Positions 1-7,963 of a stretch of DNA of 25,276 nucleotides are shown piece after piece. Position 1 is the first letter of the stretch. The number at the start of each line of letters is the position of its first letter. Both the position numbers and the translations under genes were made by a program. The DNA is from an uncultured Campylobacter sp. (lineage in GTDB: Bacteria; Campylobacterota; Campylobacteria; Campylobacterales; Campylobacteraceae): contig NZ_CALBWL010000073.1 of the NCBI RefSeq assembly GCF_937973075.1, positions 1-25,276 on the forward strand. The letters run 5' to 3'. The notes beneath the pieces are model-generated. The model worked only from the letters and a program-made list of their open reading frames with translations, was not told the origin of the DNA and did no database searches.

Positions 1-402
1 GAGCCACAGATAGCTATCTTCGTGGCTTTTGGCGATTTTGGCTAGCGGATGGTTGCCGTTGCCGATGTAAAAATATATAAAGCCGTTGGCAAACGCAAGG
101 CTTAGCATATCGTTTAGCAGAAGCGCGTCCTCCAGGCTATTTACGCCGCCGCGGTAGAGCGAGCGCAGCGAAAAAAACGGCAGTAGCGGGCGAGAGTTGG
201 TCGAGGAGTTGATCTTTTTGATGATGTATTCGCTAAACCAGCTTCGCTCATCGTCGCAGATGACGATGAAAGCAAAGCCGTCGTGGAGGAATTTTAGCTT
301 TGATGCTAAAAGCGGCGTCCAGTCCTCCTTGCGATCCTCGAGCCACTCAAGTCCGGGCTCGGAGCGCATCGCCGTGACGCTCCAAGTGTGCAGATCCTGC
401 AT
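1..402 (-). CDS. hobA: HobA, DnaA-binding initiation factor (3' end cut off)
   Basis: The 134 codons present read from an ATG at 402 to the window edge, so the C-terminal end is missing. The protein begins MQDLHTWSVTAMRSEPGLEW and continues with a Rossmann-like alternation (IVICDDERSWFSEYIIKKIN) matching HobA of Helicobacter and Campylobacter. HobA is a tetramer that binds domains I-II of DnaA and promotes orisome assembly at oriC, a role comparable to DiaA in E. coli. The assignment rests on these sequence features and on position directly downstream of lysC, as in C. jejuni. The start codon overlaps the lysC stop by one base (TAATG), which suggests translational coupling. In relatives holB and folP follow; here they would lie outside the window. 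Confidence 0.85.
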   Translation of the reverse strand, partial: MQDLHTWSVTAMRSEPGLEWLEDRKEDWTPLLASKLKFLHDGFAFIVICDDERSWFSEYIIKKINSSTNSRPLLPFFSLRSLYRGGVNSLEDALLLNDMLSLAFANGFIYFYIGNGNHPLAKIAKSHEDSYLWL

Positions 403-875
403 TATTTATCCAAATCGTAGGCTTTATGCAGCGCGCGCACGGCGAGCTCGCCGTATTTAGCCTCTACGATCATCGAAATTTTAATCTCGCTCGTGGAGAT
501 CATCTGGATATTTATCCCTTCGTCCGCAAGCGTCTTAAACGCCTTGCTGGCTATGCCGCTGTGGCTTTTCATACCAACGCCCACCAAAGAAACCTTTACG
601 ATGTCGGCGTCCGATTCGATGATGGAATTCGGATTCGGATTTACCTCTTTCATTACCGCATAAGCCGTCTGCAGCTCGTTTTGCGGCACGGTAAAGCCCA
701 AATTCGTCTCGCCGTTTCGTCCGATATTTTGTACGATCATATCGACGTTGATCTCCTTGCTCGCGAGCGCGGAGAAAATTTCAGCCGCGACGCCGGGGCG
801 ATCCTCTACGTTTCTAATCGTGATTCTTGCTTGATTTTTATCCAGTGCAATGCCGCTAATTACCGCATCTTCCAT
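402..875 (-). other. Possible internal lysC product (regulatory beta-type subunit)
   Basis: An in-frame ATG at 875-873 (Met245 of LysC) is preceded by AGGAG at 884-888, a spacing of 8 bases. Translation from it would give a 157-residue polypeptide containing only the two ACT domains. In Bacillus and Corynebacterium, lysC is known to make alpha and beta subunits by exactly this kind of internal start at the linker before the ACT domains. The Shine-Dalgarno and the ATG are visible; that they are used here is inference. Confidence 0.4.
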
Positions 876-1607
876 CTTTTCTTCTCCTGTTATGAGTGTT
901 CCTTCATGATCGTTAAAACTGCTTCGCGTCACCAAATTTACGTTTAATTTCTTCGCAAGCTCGACGCTTCGATTTTGCAAAACCTTCGCCCCCAAGCTCG
1001 CAAGCTCAAGCATCTCGTCGTAGCTGATGTGATCAAGCTTCTTGGCTTTTGGCTCGATGCGCGGATCGGTCGTATATACGCCGTCTACGTCGGTGTAAAT
1101 TTCGCATAGATCGGCATTCAGCGCTCCTGCAACGGCGACTGCGCTAAGATCGCTTCCGCCTCGCCCGAGCGTAGTTACTTCGCCTGCGGTGCTAATACCT
1201 TGAAAGCCCGCGACGACGACGATTTTGCCCTGCTTTAGCGCCTCTTGCATACTTTTTGGATCGATAGAGACGATGCGAGCTTTGGTGTGAAAATTATCCG
1301 TCACGATGCCCGCACCTCGCCCGCTAAATGCGATCGCAGCATAGCCCTTAGCGTTTAGCGCGATAGCCAAAAGTGCACTCGTAACGCGCTCGCCCGAACT
1401 TAGCAACACGTCCATCTCTCTGCCTATGGGAGTTTTAGTAAAAAATTCCGCCTGCTCGATGAGCTGATTGGTAACGCCGCTCATCGCAGAGACGATTACC
1501 GCGACATCGTGTCCTTCGTTTTTAGTCTTTATCACGCGCTGCGCGACCGCCTCGATCCGCTCTAGCGTACCGACGCTCGTACCGCCGTATTTTTGAACGA
1601 TCAGCAT
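402..1607 (-). CDS. lysC: Aspartate kinase
   Basis: Phosphorylates L-aspartate to 4-phospho-aspartate, the first step toward lysine, diaminopimelate, threonine and methionine. The 401-residue length fits a monofunctional aspartokinase. The kinase domain opens with the KYGGTSVG loop (residues 6-13) and carries TTLGRGGSD (145-153) for ATP and aspartate binding. Two C-terminal ACT domains (about 258-330 and 338-401) are the usual sites of feedback inhibition by lysine and/or threonine. The start overlaps the rppH stop by one base (TAATG) and the stop overlaps the hobA start the same way. An internal ATG (residue 245) has its own strong Shine-Dalgarno and may produce a separate regulatory subunit; it is listed separately. 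Confidence 0.95.
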   Translation of the reverse strand: MLIVQKYGGTSVGTLERIEAVAQRVIKTKNEGHDVAVIVSAMSGVTNQLIEQAEFFTKTPIGREMDVLLSSGERVTSALLAIALNAKGYAAIAFSGRGAGIVTDNFHTKARIVSIDPKSMQEALKQGKIVVVAGFQGISTAGEVTTLGRGGSDLSAVAVAGALNADLCEIYTDVDGVYTTDPRIEPKAKKLDHISYDEMLELASLGAKVLQNRSVELAKKLNVNLVTRSSFNDHEGTLITGEEKMEDAVISGIALDKNQARITIRNVEDRPGVAAEIFSALASKEINVDMIVQNIGRNGETNLGFTVPQNELQTAYAVMKEVNPNPNSIIESDADIVKVSLVGVGMKSHSGIASKAFKTLADEGINIQMISTSEIKISMIVEAKYGELAVRALHKAYDLDK

Positions 1608-2077
1608 TAAATGTAACCCTCCTCCTTAAAATATTTTAAAACCGTCGCGTAAATCGGCTTTTTGAAGTGATTTACGTGCCTTAAAACCTCATTTGCGCCT
1701 ACGAATTTAAATGCGTCGAACTCCGGAAGTTTAGTATTGATGTTTATATCGGCTAAGCTTCGCAATCTCACCAAAAAATACCTCTGAATTTGCCCGTCGT
1801 ATGGGCGCATCTTTTGGGCTACCCCATCGGGAAAGTCGTAGCTAAGCCACTTCGGGCACTCAGCGATGATATCGACTTTGCTTGTTCCAATCTCCTCGCC
1901 TAGCTCTCTGCAGATCGCCATCTTAGGCGTCTCACCATCGTCGATACCGCCTTGAGGAAACTGCCAAGCGCCTTTGATGTCGCTTCGTTGCGCGATCAAA
2001 ATTTCGCAATTAAACGGATACGAGGGCGAAAGTACGATTGCAGCGACATTCGGTCTGTAATTTTTCTCTTTTTCCAT
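1607..2077 (-). CDS. rppH: Nudix hydrolase, RNA 5'-pyrophosphohydrolase type
   Basis: A 156-residue single-domain Nudix protein. The Nudix box at residues 43-65 is complete (GGIDDGETPKMAICRELGEE then IG) and provides the metal-binding glutamates. The WQFPQGGID context just before it is the hallmark of the RppH/NudH (IalA-like) subfamily, which removes pyrophosphate from the 5' end of primary transcripts and starts mRNA decay, and can also act on dinucleoside polyphosphates. It is the first gene of the rppH-lysC-hobA run. The same gene sits next to lysC in C. jejuni. The substrate is inferred from the subfamily signature. Confidence 0.88.
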   Translation of the reverse strand: MEKEKNYRPNVAAIVLSPSYPFNCEILIAQRSDIKGAWQFPQGGIDDGETPKMAICRELGEEIGTSKVDIIAECPKWLSYDFPDGVAQKMRPYDGQIQRYFLVRLRSLADININTKLPEFDAFKFVGANEVLRHVNHFKKPIYATVLKYFKEEGYI

Positions 2078-2111
2078 CTCGTTTTCTCACAAAAAATTTC
2101 TCAAAATTCTA

Positions 2112-2120
2112 CCTAAAAAT
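2112..2120 (-). promoter_or_regulatory. Candidate -10 region for rppH-lysC-hobA
   Basis: On the minus strand the AT-rich divergent gap reads TTTTTAGGTAGAATTTTG upstream of the rppH start. TAGAAT is a good match to a sigma-70 -10 box and lies about 35 bases before the ATG. No convincing -35 is seen, as is usual in Campylobacter. The gap (2078-2213) must also hold the divergent hemW promoter, for which TATAAA-like sequence near 2151 is a weak candidate. Confidence 0.35.
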
Positions 2121-2213
2121 ATTAAAATTTGCGTTAAGAGGCTTAAAATTTATATAAATTTTCAAATTAATTCGCTAAATTTTGCGACATAAATTTAGCC
2201 CATAGGACCGCCC

Positions 2214-3287
2214 TTGCACATCTACATCCACGTGCCGTTTTGCACCTCAAAATGCCCCTATTGCGCCTTTGGCTCCTTCAGCGACAAATTTAGCCTCGCA
2301 AAAAACTACTTTCGCGCGCTAGAGTTTGAGGTGCGCGACTTTTTGGCGAAAAATCCGCACGCGCAAATTTCGACGCTTTTTATCGGAGGAGGCACGCCAA
2401 GCGCCGTGGATGCGGGGCTTTATGATGAAATTTTTGCGCTGCTTGCGCCGCATTTTACCGCCAAAGCCGAAATCAGCTCGGAAGCTAACCCGAACTCCGC
2501 TAGCCCCGCTTGGCTTAGGGCGATGCGCGGGCTCGGCGTAAATCGCATCAGCTTCGGAGCGCAGAGCTTCAACGATGCCAAGTTAAAATTCCTCGGTCGC
2601 GCGCACAGTGCAGCGCAGATTTTTCTCGCGGTACAAAATGCCAAAGCAGCGGGCTTTGGTAATATAAACTTAGACTTAATCTACGCGAGCAAATTTGACG
2701 ATAAAAGGAATTTAAAATTTGAAATGGCCGAGTTTGCGCGCTGCGAAGTGCCGCATCTAAGCGCCTATGCGCTAAGCCTTGAGGAGAACACGCCCTTTTT
2801 TGGGTGCGAAAGCTTTAAAAAGGAAAGCGCGGCTCTAGCTAAATTTCTCTTTGCTCTTGCGGCGGATAGCGGCTTTAGTCAGTATGAAATTTCAAATTTT
2901 GCCGCGCGCGGACTGCGCTGTAAGCACAATCTCGCCTACTGGCGCGGCGAGGATTACGCGGGACTTGGGGCATTTGCGGTCGGAACTAGCGCTCAGGTGC
3001 GCCTTAGCTCGCCTAAAAATTTGCGAGATTACATCGCAGATCCGCTGCAAAAACAGCGCGAAACTCTAAGCGCGCAGGATAAAAAGCTTGAGCGCATATT
3101 TCTCGGGCTGCGCTGTATTTTGGGATTTGAGGCGCAAATTTTAGACGCTGCGGAGCTAAGCAACGCGCAGCTGCTCGCACGCGAAAAAAAGCTAAAATTT
3201 ACCGAGGGCAAATTTTATAATCCCAACTTTTTGCTCGCCGACGAGATCGCGCTTTTTATCACGCAAGAAAGCCGCCGCGGGCGCTAA
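2214..3287 (+). CDS. hemW: HemW-like radical SAM protein (HemN family, probable heme chaperone)
   Basis: A 357-residue radical SAM protein. The cluster-binding motif is CTSKCPYC (Cys10, Cys14, Cys17) followed by Ala-Phe, i.e. CxxxCxYCxF. True oxygen-independent coproporphyrinogen oxidase HemN has a fourth Cys at that point, so this belongs to the HemW branch, thought to deliver heme to respiratory enzymes. Further family motifs are GGGTPS (58-63), EANP (90-93) and RISFGAQS (111-118). The start is TTG at 2214, preceded by AGGA with suitable spacing; no in-frame ATG lies nearby and the reading MHIYIHVPFC fits the family's N-terminus. It is often annotated as hemN in Campylobacter. It lies divergently from rppH and upstream of tatB. 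Confidence 0.9.
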   Translation: MHIYIHVPFCTSKCPYCAFGSFSDKFSLAKNYFRALEFEVRDFLAKNPHAQISTLFIGGGTPSAVDAGLYDEIFALLAPHFTAKAEISSEANPNSASPAWLRAMRGLGVNRISFGAQSFNDAKLKFLGRAHSAAQIFLAVQNAKAAGFGNINLDLIYASKFDDKRNLKFEMAEFARCEVPHLSAYALSLEENTPFFGCESFKKESAALAKFLFALAADSGFSQYEISNFAARGLRCKHNLAYWRGEDYAGLGAFAVGTSAQVRLSSPKNLRDYIADPLQKQRETLSAQDKKLERIFLGLRCILGFEAQILDAAELSNAQLLAREKKLKFTEGKFYNPNFLLADEIALFITQESRRGR

Positions 3288-3311
3288 ATTTAAGATTAAT
3301 GAAATTTTAGT

Positions 3312-3317
3312 TAAAAT
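3312..3317 (+). promoter_or_regulatory. Candidate -10 box for tatB-tatC-queA
   Basis: TAAAAT (within TTAAAATACG) lies 28 bases before the tatB start in the 57-base gap after hemW, followed by a clear ribosome site AGGAA at 3335-3339. No strong -35 is seen. Confidence 0.4.
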
Positions 3318-3344
3318 ACGCCATTTTTTACGTTAGGAAATTTT

Positions 3345-4040
3345 ATGTTTGGTATCAGTCTGCCTGAAATTACGATCATTTTAATCATCGCGATAATCGT
3401 GCTGGGGCCCGAAAAGCTTCCAAAAGTGCTGGTCGAGCTCGCGAAATACTTCAAAGTCATCAAAAAAACGATCAACGACGCAAAATCGAGCTTCGATCAG
3501 GAGCTTCGCATCGCCGAGCTCAAAGAGGACGCCAAAAAATATAAAGAGAGTATCACGCAAGCAAGCGAGGGCGTGCGCAAAAAGCTCACGTTTGAGGAGC
3601 TCGACGAGATCAAAGGCGGTATGAACTCCGTCAAAGAGACGCTAAATGCGGGGTTAAAAAATATAGAAGGTTCCGTAAAAGACACGCTAAATTCCGCAGA
3701 AGTCTCGGCGCAAAAACAGAGCGAGACGGCAAATTTAAAAGCAAATTCGAGCGGAGAAAATTCCGCGCAAAGCTCGGGCAGCAGCGCAAACTCTACGCAA
3801 GGCTCCGCCGGCAGCGCAACAAATTCCGACGCTGAAAGCAAAAGCGCGAATTCTGGCGCTGGAAATAAAGGCGAAAATTCCATGCCGAGCATGGACGGCG
3901 GTGCGGGAAATTCCGTGCAAAATACAAATGCAAGCGGCGAAGCGAAAAACGGCGCGCAAAATTTGAACGCAAATTTAAACGGCGATGCGCAAAATTCTAT
4001 GCAAAATTCCGCGCAAAATAGCGATACGCAAAAATCATAA
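3345..4040 (+). CDS. tatB: Twin-arginine translocase subunit TatB with long low-complexity tail
   Basis: Component of the Tat pathway, which exports folded proteins with twin-arginine signal peptides across the inner membrane; TatB and TatC form the receptor. The N-terminus is typical: one short transmembrane helix (about 5-20), the Gly-Pro hinge (residues 21-22), then an amphipathic helix (LPKVLVELAKYFKVIKK). A charged coiled-coil-like part runs to about residue 117. Residues 118-231 are an unusual tail made almost only of Asn, Ser, Ala, Gly and Gln with repeats such as QNSAQNS and GSAGSA. C. jejuni TatB is much shorter, so the tail is an expansion. The stop is 15 bases before tatC. The neighbouring tatC favours TatB over TatA. 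Confidence 0.92.
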   Translation: MFGISLPEITIILIIAIIVLGPEKLPKVLVELAKYFKVIKKTINDAKSSFDQELRIAELKEDAKKYKESITQASEGVRKKLTFEELDEIKGGMNSVKETLNAGLKNIEGSVKDTLNSAEVSAQKQSETANLKANSSGENSAQSSGSSANSTQGSAGSATNSDAESKSANSGAGNKGENSMPSMDGGAGNSVQNTNASGEAKNGAQNLNANLNGDAQNSMQNSAQNSDTQKS

Positions 4041-4055
4041 TGAGAGAGAAATTTA

Positions 4056-4811
4056 ATGTTTGAAGAGCTAAAACCCCATCTAGCCGAGCTTCGCAAGCGC
4101 CTGGTGATCTGCGTGCTGTCCGTCATCGTCCTTTTTATCGCGTGCTTCGGCTTTTGGGAGGATATTTTAGGCTTTATGACCCGCCCGCTAGTGCGCGTAC
4201 TTCCCAAAGGCAGCGAGATCATCTTTACCCAGCTTGGCGAGACCTTTTTTACTGCGATGAAGGTGTCGTTTTTCACCTCGTTACTTCTAGCAATGCCGAT
4301 AATTTTCTGGCAGGTGTGGCTTTTCGTAGCGCCCGGACTTTACGACAACGAGAAAAAATACGTCATCCCTTTCGTTAGCGGCGCGAGCATTATGTTCTTT
4401 TTAGGCGCGGCGTTTTGCTATTTTTTCGTAATCCCCGTCGCGTTTAATTTCTTGGTAAATTTTGGTGCCAAGCAATTTACTGCGATGCCTACGATCGGCG
4501 AATATGTAGGCTTTTTCGCTAAGCTCGTCGTCGCATTTGGTATCAGCTTCGAGCTTCCGGTGGTGACCTTTTTTCTCGCTAAAATCGGGCTTGTGACGAA
4601 CAAAAGCCTGAGTGATTTTTTCCGCTACGCAATCGTCATCATTTTCATCTTTGCGGCAGTGATGACGCCGCCGGACGTGCTTAGTCAGTTTATGCTCGCA
4701 ACTCCGCTAATTGCGCTTTATCTACTTTCGATCTTTATCGCCAAAATGATAAATCCGTATAAGCAGGAGGATGACGAAAGCGAAAATTCCACGGACGTAG
4801 CGCAGGCGTAA
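4056..4811 (+). CDS. tatC: Sec-independent protein translocase TatC
   Basis: Multispanning core of the Tat translocase; it binds the twin-arginine signal peptide together with TatB. The 251-residue length and about six hydrophobic segments match the family. The cytoplasmic N-terminus HLAELRKRL (residues 8-16) is the conserved signal-peptide-binding region. Also visible are LGETFFTAMKVSFF in the first periplasmic loop and TPPD before the last two helices. The start follows tatB by 15 bases with GAGAGA as ribosome site, and the stop is one base before the queA ATG (TAAGATG). Confidence 0.95.
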   Translation: MFEELKPHLAELRKRLVICVLSVIVLFIACFGFWEDILGFMTRPLVRVLPKGSEIIFTQLGETFFTAMKVSFFTSLLLAMPIIFWQVWLFVAPGLYDNEKKYVIPFVSGASIMFFLGAAFCYFFVIPVAFNFLVNFGAKQFTAMPTIGEYVGFFAKLVVAFGISFELPVVTFFLAKIGLVTNKSLSDFFRYAIVIIFIFAAVMTPPDVLSQFMLATPLIALYLLSIFIAKMINPYKQEDDESENSTDVAQA

Positions 4812-4812
4812 G

Positions 4813-5832
4813 ATGGCGGATCTAAATTTAGTTGGCAGCTACGATTACGAGCTTCCTAGCGAGCTCATCGCAAGCGCGCCCGTGATGCCCAAACAAAGCG
4901 CGCGCCTGCTGATCTATGACCGTGCCAAGGAGCAGATCACTCACGCGCACTTCGGCGATTTGGCGGATGCCCTGCCGCCTTGCGATATTATTTTTAACGA
5001 CACGCGGGTGATTAAGGCGCGCCTATTCGGTCATAAAAACAGCGGCGGCAAGATCGAGCTTCTGCTAAACTCGCCGCTTGAGGGCAATAAATTTAGCGCC
5101 TATATTCGCGGCAGCGTCAAAGCGGGCAGCGAATTAAAATTTCAAAGCGGTCTTAATGCGCGCGTTTGCGAGCTGATAGAGGGCGGGCTTCGCATCGTGC
5201 AGTTTGAGCAGGGCGGTAAAGCTTTAAACACCCATGATGTTTTTGAAATTTGCGAACGTATCGGCCACGTGCCGCTGCCGCCGTATATCAAGCGCGCCGA
5301 TACCAAGCAGGACGCGAGCTGGTATCAAAGCATCTTCGCGCGCGAGCAAGGCGCCGTCGCCGCACCCACCGCGAGCCTTCATTTTAACGATGCGATGCTA
5401 AACGATCTACGCAAAAACCACGAAATTTATTTTATCACGCTACACGTAGGCGCAGGCACCTTTAAGCCCGTGGAAGTAGCGGATCTGCGCGATCATAAGA
5501 TGCACGGCGAGCTCTACTCTATCCCGCCGCAGACCGCGCAAATTCTAAAAAGCGAGCGAAAAATTTTAGGCGTGGGTACGACGGTGACGAGAACGATCGA
5601 AAATTTTGCACGTAACGGGCAAAGTAGTGGGATCTGCGAGCTGTTTTTGCACCCGGGCAACCCACCGATAAGACAGAATTTTTTGCTTACAAATTTTCAC
5701 CTGCCAAAATCCACGCTGATAATGCTCGTAGCAAGCTTCATCGGCCTTGAGCGCACGCTTGAGCTCTACCGCATCGCAGTGGAGCAAAGATACCGCTTCT
5801 ACTCCTATGGCGATGGGATGCTTGTACTATGA
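4813..5832 (+). CDS. queA: S-adenosylmethionine:tRNA ribosyltransferase-isomerase
   Basis: Transfers and isomerises the ribosyl group of SAM onto preQ1 in tRNA to make epoxyqueuosine, the penultimate step of queuosine formation at the wobble base of GUN anticodons. The 339 residues match the family length. Recognisable QueA blocks are YDYELPSELIA (residues 10-20), FNDTRVIKARLFG, PTASLHFN, HVGAGTFKPV and the C-terminal RYRFYSYGDGM. It starts one base after tatC and its TGA overlaps the next start by four bases (ATGA), so it is in one transcript with the tat genes, as in C. jejuni. Confidence 0.96.
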   Translation: MADLNLVGSYDYELPSELIASAPVMPKQSARLLIYDRAKEQITHAHFGDLADALPPCDIIFNDTRVIKARLFGHKNSGGKIELLLNSPLEGNKFSAYIRGSVKAGSELKFQSGLNARVCELIEGGLRIVQFEQGGKALNTHDVFEICERIGHVPLPPYIKRADTKQDASWYQSIFAREQGAVAAPTASLHFNDAMLNDLRKNHEIYFITLHVGAGTFKPVEVADLRDHKMHGELYSIPPQTAQILKSERKILGVGTTVTRTIENFARNGQSSGICELFLHPGNPPIRQNFLLTNFHLPKSTLIMLVASFIGLERTLELYRIAVEQRYRFYSYGDGMLVL

Positions 5833-6866
5833 AAGCCGTGGTTTTAGGCGCGCTAGCAATATTGGCTGCGACGGCAGGCTTTGTGGTAAGAAATCTTTTT
5901 GCTAAAAAGCCCGCCGTAAGCGGCAAAATTTTCTCCGCTGCGCCTAAAGTCAAAGAAAGTAATTCCGTCGTGCCTAGACGCGAGGATATCGCGCAGATCG
6001 ATATTTTAAAAATTTTAAAATTTCAAAGCGAAATTTTATTTGAGGAGTGCACGAAATACGATAGCACGCTCTATCTTAGCTTCCCGCCGCAGTTGCCGCG
6101 TATCTACGGCGGCGAGGTGCTAAATCTCACTAGCGCAGTCTTTGACGCGTGCGAGTTTTTCCTGCAAAATATCGCTGAACCAATCCGCGTAAGCGTGGAA
6201 TTTAGCAGTAAGGAACTTAGAGCGAATATGAGCTCTATCAAGCTCGATGTTCGCGTAGGCATCGATCGCGAGCTAAAGGATCCGCGTACCTATGCGCTTA
6301 AAAGTGCACTAGAAAGCGCTGCTAGCACGGATGATGAGTATCTTACTTCGGCACAGACCCATTTGCGTGCACTCGGTTCGCATCCGAGTATTGGAGCCGA
6401 CGGGCGCGGGACATTTATCAAAATGGATGCGGTACTTAGCTGCTTCGCGCAGCAAAGTTTTAGCGCCAAAAAATACGACTACAACGTCATAATCACGCAT
6501 AAAAACCGCGCGATCTTTGAGGAGCTGCGAGATTTTTTAAGCGGGCTTGGTTGCGACGTGATGCCAAACTCCAACTGGGAGAGCGCAAAGAGACATCTAA
6601 ACGACTTCATCTACGTAGCCGACGTCGTCATCCTCGACGCCGAGATCCTGCGCGCAAATATAAGCGAAATAAACTACCTCAACGCGCTGGAAAAAGACGG
6701 GGTATTTTTCATATTTTTGCTTAAAAACAAACACTCGCTCAAGGTGCTGGAGGGGTTAAATTTTAAATTTTTCAAACTCGAGATGCCATATTTCTACGAT
6801 GAGTTTTACGCCACGCTTGATCTCATCGAAAAGATCAAAAATGATGAGAATTTCTTGGGGCTGTAG
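5829..6866 (+). CDS. Membrane-anchored protein resembling a decayed histidine kinase plus receiver domain
   Basis: 345 residues, not a named family I recognise. A single hydrophobic helix (about 3-20) with few charges before it anchors the N-terminus. Residues 55-205 follow the course of a HATPase domain: QIDILKILKFQSEILFEE resembles the DHp-to-ATPase linker, RIYGGEVLNLTSAVFDACEF lines up with the N-box (the catalytic Asn is replaced by Asp106), and LGSHPSIGADGRGTFIKMD resembles the family's last strands. No DHp helix with a phospho-His is present. Residues 217-335 look like a receiver domain: Asp270 in VVILD fits the phospho-acceptor and Lys316 the conserved Lys, but the acidic pair is replaced (VIITHKN). 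It is coupled to queA by ATGA. A catalytically dead scaffold or sensor is the inference. Confidence 0.6.
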   Translation: MKAVVLGALAILAATAGFVVRNLFAKKPAVSGKIFSAAPKVKESNSVVPRREDIAQIDILKILKFQSEILFEECTKYDSTLYLSFPPQLPRIYGGEVLNLTSAVFDACEFFLQNIAEPIRVSVEFSSKELRANMSSIKLDVRVGIDRELKDPRTYALKSALESAASTDDEYLTSAQTHLRALGSHPSIGADGRGTFIKMDAVLSCFAQQSFSAKKYDYNVIITHKNRAIFEELRDFLSGLGCDVMPNSNWESAKRHLNDFIYVADVVILDAEILRANISEINYLNALEKDGVFFIFLLKNKHSLKVLEGLNFKFFKLEMPYFYDEFYATLDLIEKIKNDENFLGL

Positions 6867-6905
6867 CGAACAGGCAGCGATAAATTTAAAACCTAAGAGA
6901 TTGAA

Positions 6906-7358
6906 GTGCTGTATTTCGACTTAGATTGGATCAAGGGCAATATAAACGATAGCGAATATGCCTTAAGGCAGCAGCGGTACGAGGCGTATTTGGCAGGGCT
7001 GCATAAAAATATGCATACGCTAGAAAGAATTTTTGCGGGCATAAGCTTCAACGATGCGCTATTGCTACCTAAAAAGCAAATTAATGAAAAGTTGCATTTA
7101 AAATTTTACATCGGAGATTTGCAAAATGGATATTATGAACTAAAATGCGTTATGAGCTCGGATCAAAGATGCGACGCAGCGCCCGGAGAAATAATAACGA
7201 GCGAGATATTTTACGAAAATGGCAATTACCGCTTCTCTTTCATCCTCGCTTGCTTGAAGGAATACGCCGTTAATTTCTCCAGGATAGATAGCCTTAAATT
7301 TAACGCGATTTCGCAAAGAAAATATAGCCGCGAGTTTAAGAAATGGAAACTTTCATAG
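6906..7358 (+). CDS. Hypothetical protein
   Basis: 150 residues read from a GTG at 6906 with AAGAGA eight bases upstream; no better start is nearby. No signal peptide, membrane segment or motif is evident; the N-terminal 40 residues are probably helical and rich in Tyr, Arg and Gln, and the C-terminus is basic. Composition and frame use match the neighbours, so it is likely a real gene at the end of the tat-queA transcript, 39 bases after the pseudo-kinase gene. Function not recognised. Confidence 0.55.
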   Translation: MLYFDLDWIKGNINDSEYALRQQRYEAYLAGLHKNMHTLERIFAGISFNDALLLPKKQINEKLHLKFYIGDLQNGYYELKCVMSSDQRCDAAPGEIITSEIFYENGNYRFSFILACLKEYAVNFSRIDSLKFNAISQRKYSREFKKWKLS

Positions 7359-7602
7359 TAAATCCAAACCTCGGTTTTTTACGTATAAAATTTCATCCGC
7401 TAAAGATTGCCGCCTCGGTATTTATCTCATTTACAATCCAAAATTAAAAATATTAGCTAGCGAAGTTTTGGGAGGTATGGATTTTGATTTAGGCACGAGC
7501 TTTCTGGTAAACTATGCGAGCTTCGGAGGTATAAAAATTTTAGTTTTTCGTGACTTAGAATGTGTCGCGTACTTCAGGTCAAAGCGTAGCGATGTGGGAT
7601 AA
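7343..7602 (+). pseudogene. Probable frameshifted gene remnant
   Basis: An ATG at 7343, overlapping the end of the upstream gene, opens METFIVNPNLGFLRIKFHP and stops after 34 codons. The other frame (positions ≡ 1 mod 3) stays open from 7288 to the TAA at 7600-7602 and from about 7405 reads protein-like sequence: CRLGIYLIYNPKLKILASEV, then MDFDLGTSFLVNYASFGG and IKILVFRDLE. Joining the two frames by a one-base shift near 7400-7410 gives a plausible soluble protein of about 85 residues. No family is recognised. It could be a decayed gene or a sequencing indel. Confidence 0.35.
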
Positions 7603-7963
7603 AATTTTGCTCGCTCGAGTGCTGAGGCATTATGCTTTTAGAAAAGGCACAAAGTAACGTAAATTTCGCTGTGTCTTGTAGCTGAAATCCATTAAATTTA
7701 AGCCAGAGTCATTCGGCGGCAGTGTCATTCGCCAAACCCTCTAAGGCAAAATCTTTAAATTTAAGTTCTGGACATCATATGCAAGCAGATTTCCTTCTAC
7801 CCTTAAAGCATTCAAATCATATTAAAATTTGAGCTTCCAAACGAACCTAAAGAAATTTTGACAATCACTACGTTGCATTTAAAAGCGCGCTCGATAAGAG
7901 ATATAAAAAAAACTAGCAAATTTTAAAATTTAGCCAGGCAAACCTTTGCTTGCGATTTAAATT
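7603..7963. other. Non-coding stretch with no recognised gene
   Basis: No reading frame with a credible start, ribosome site or protein-like composition was seen on either strand. It holds TAAATTTAAG twice (near 7695 and 7763) and TCATTCG twice within about 25 bases (near 7710-7735). The texture, with mixed base composition and scattered stops, is that of decayed coding sequence. It separates the plus-strand tat-queA group from minus-strand accessory genes. Confidence 0.5.

Noticed and set aside
197..947. Plus-strand open frames over hobA and lysC
   Set aside because: Shadows of two well-supported minus-strand genes.
2214..3287. Calling the radical SAM protein a coproporphyrinogen oxidase (HemN)
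   Set aside because: The fourth Cys of the HemN motif is replaced by Phe, which fits HemW.
3497..4276. Long open frame on the minus strand opposite tatB/tatC
   Set aside because: It is the antisense shadow of the repetitive tatB tail; it has no ribosome site and a biased Phe/Ala/Glu composition.
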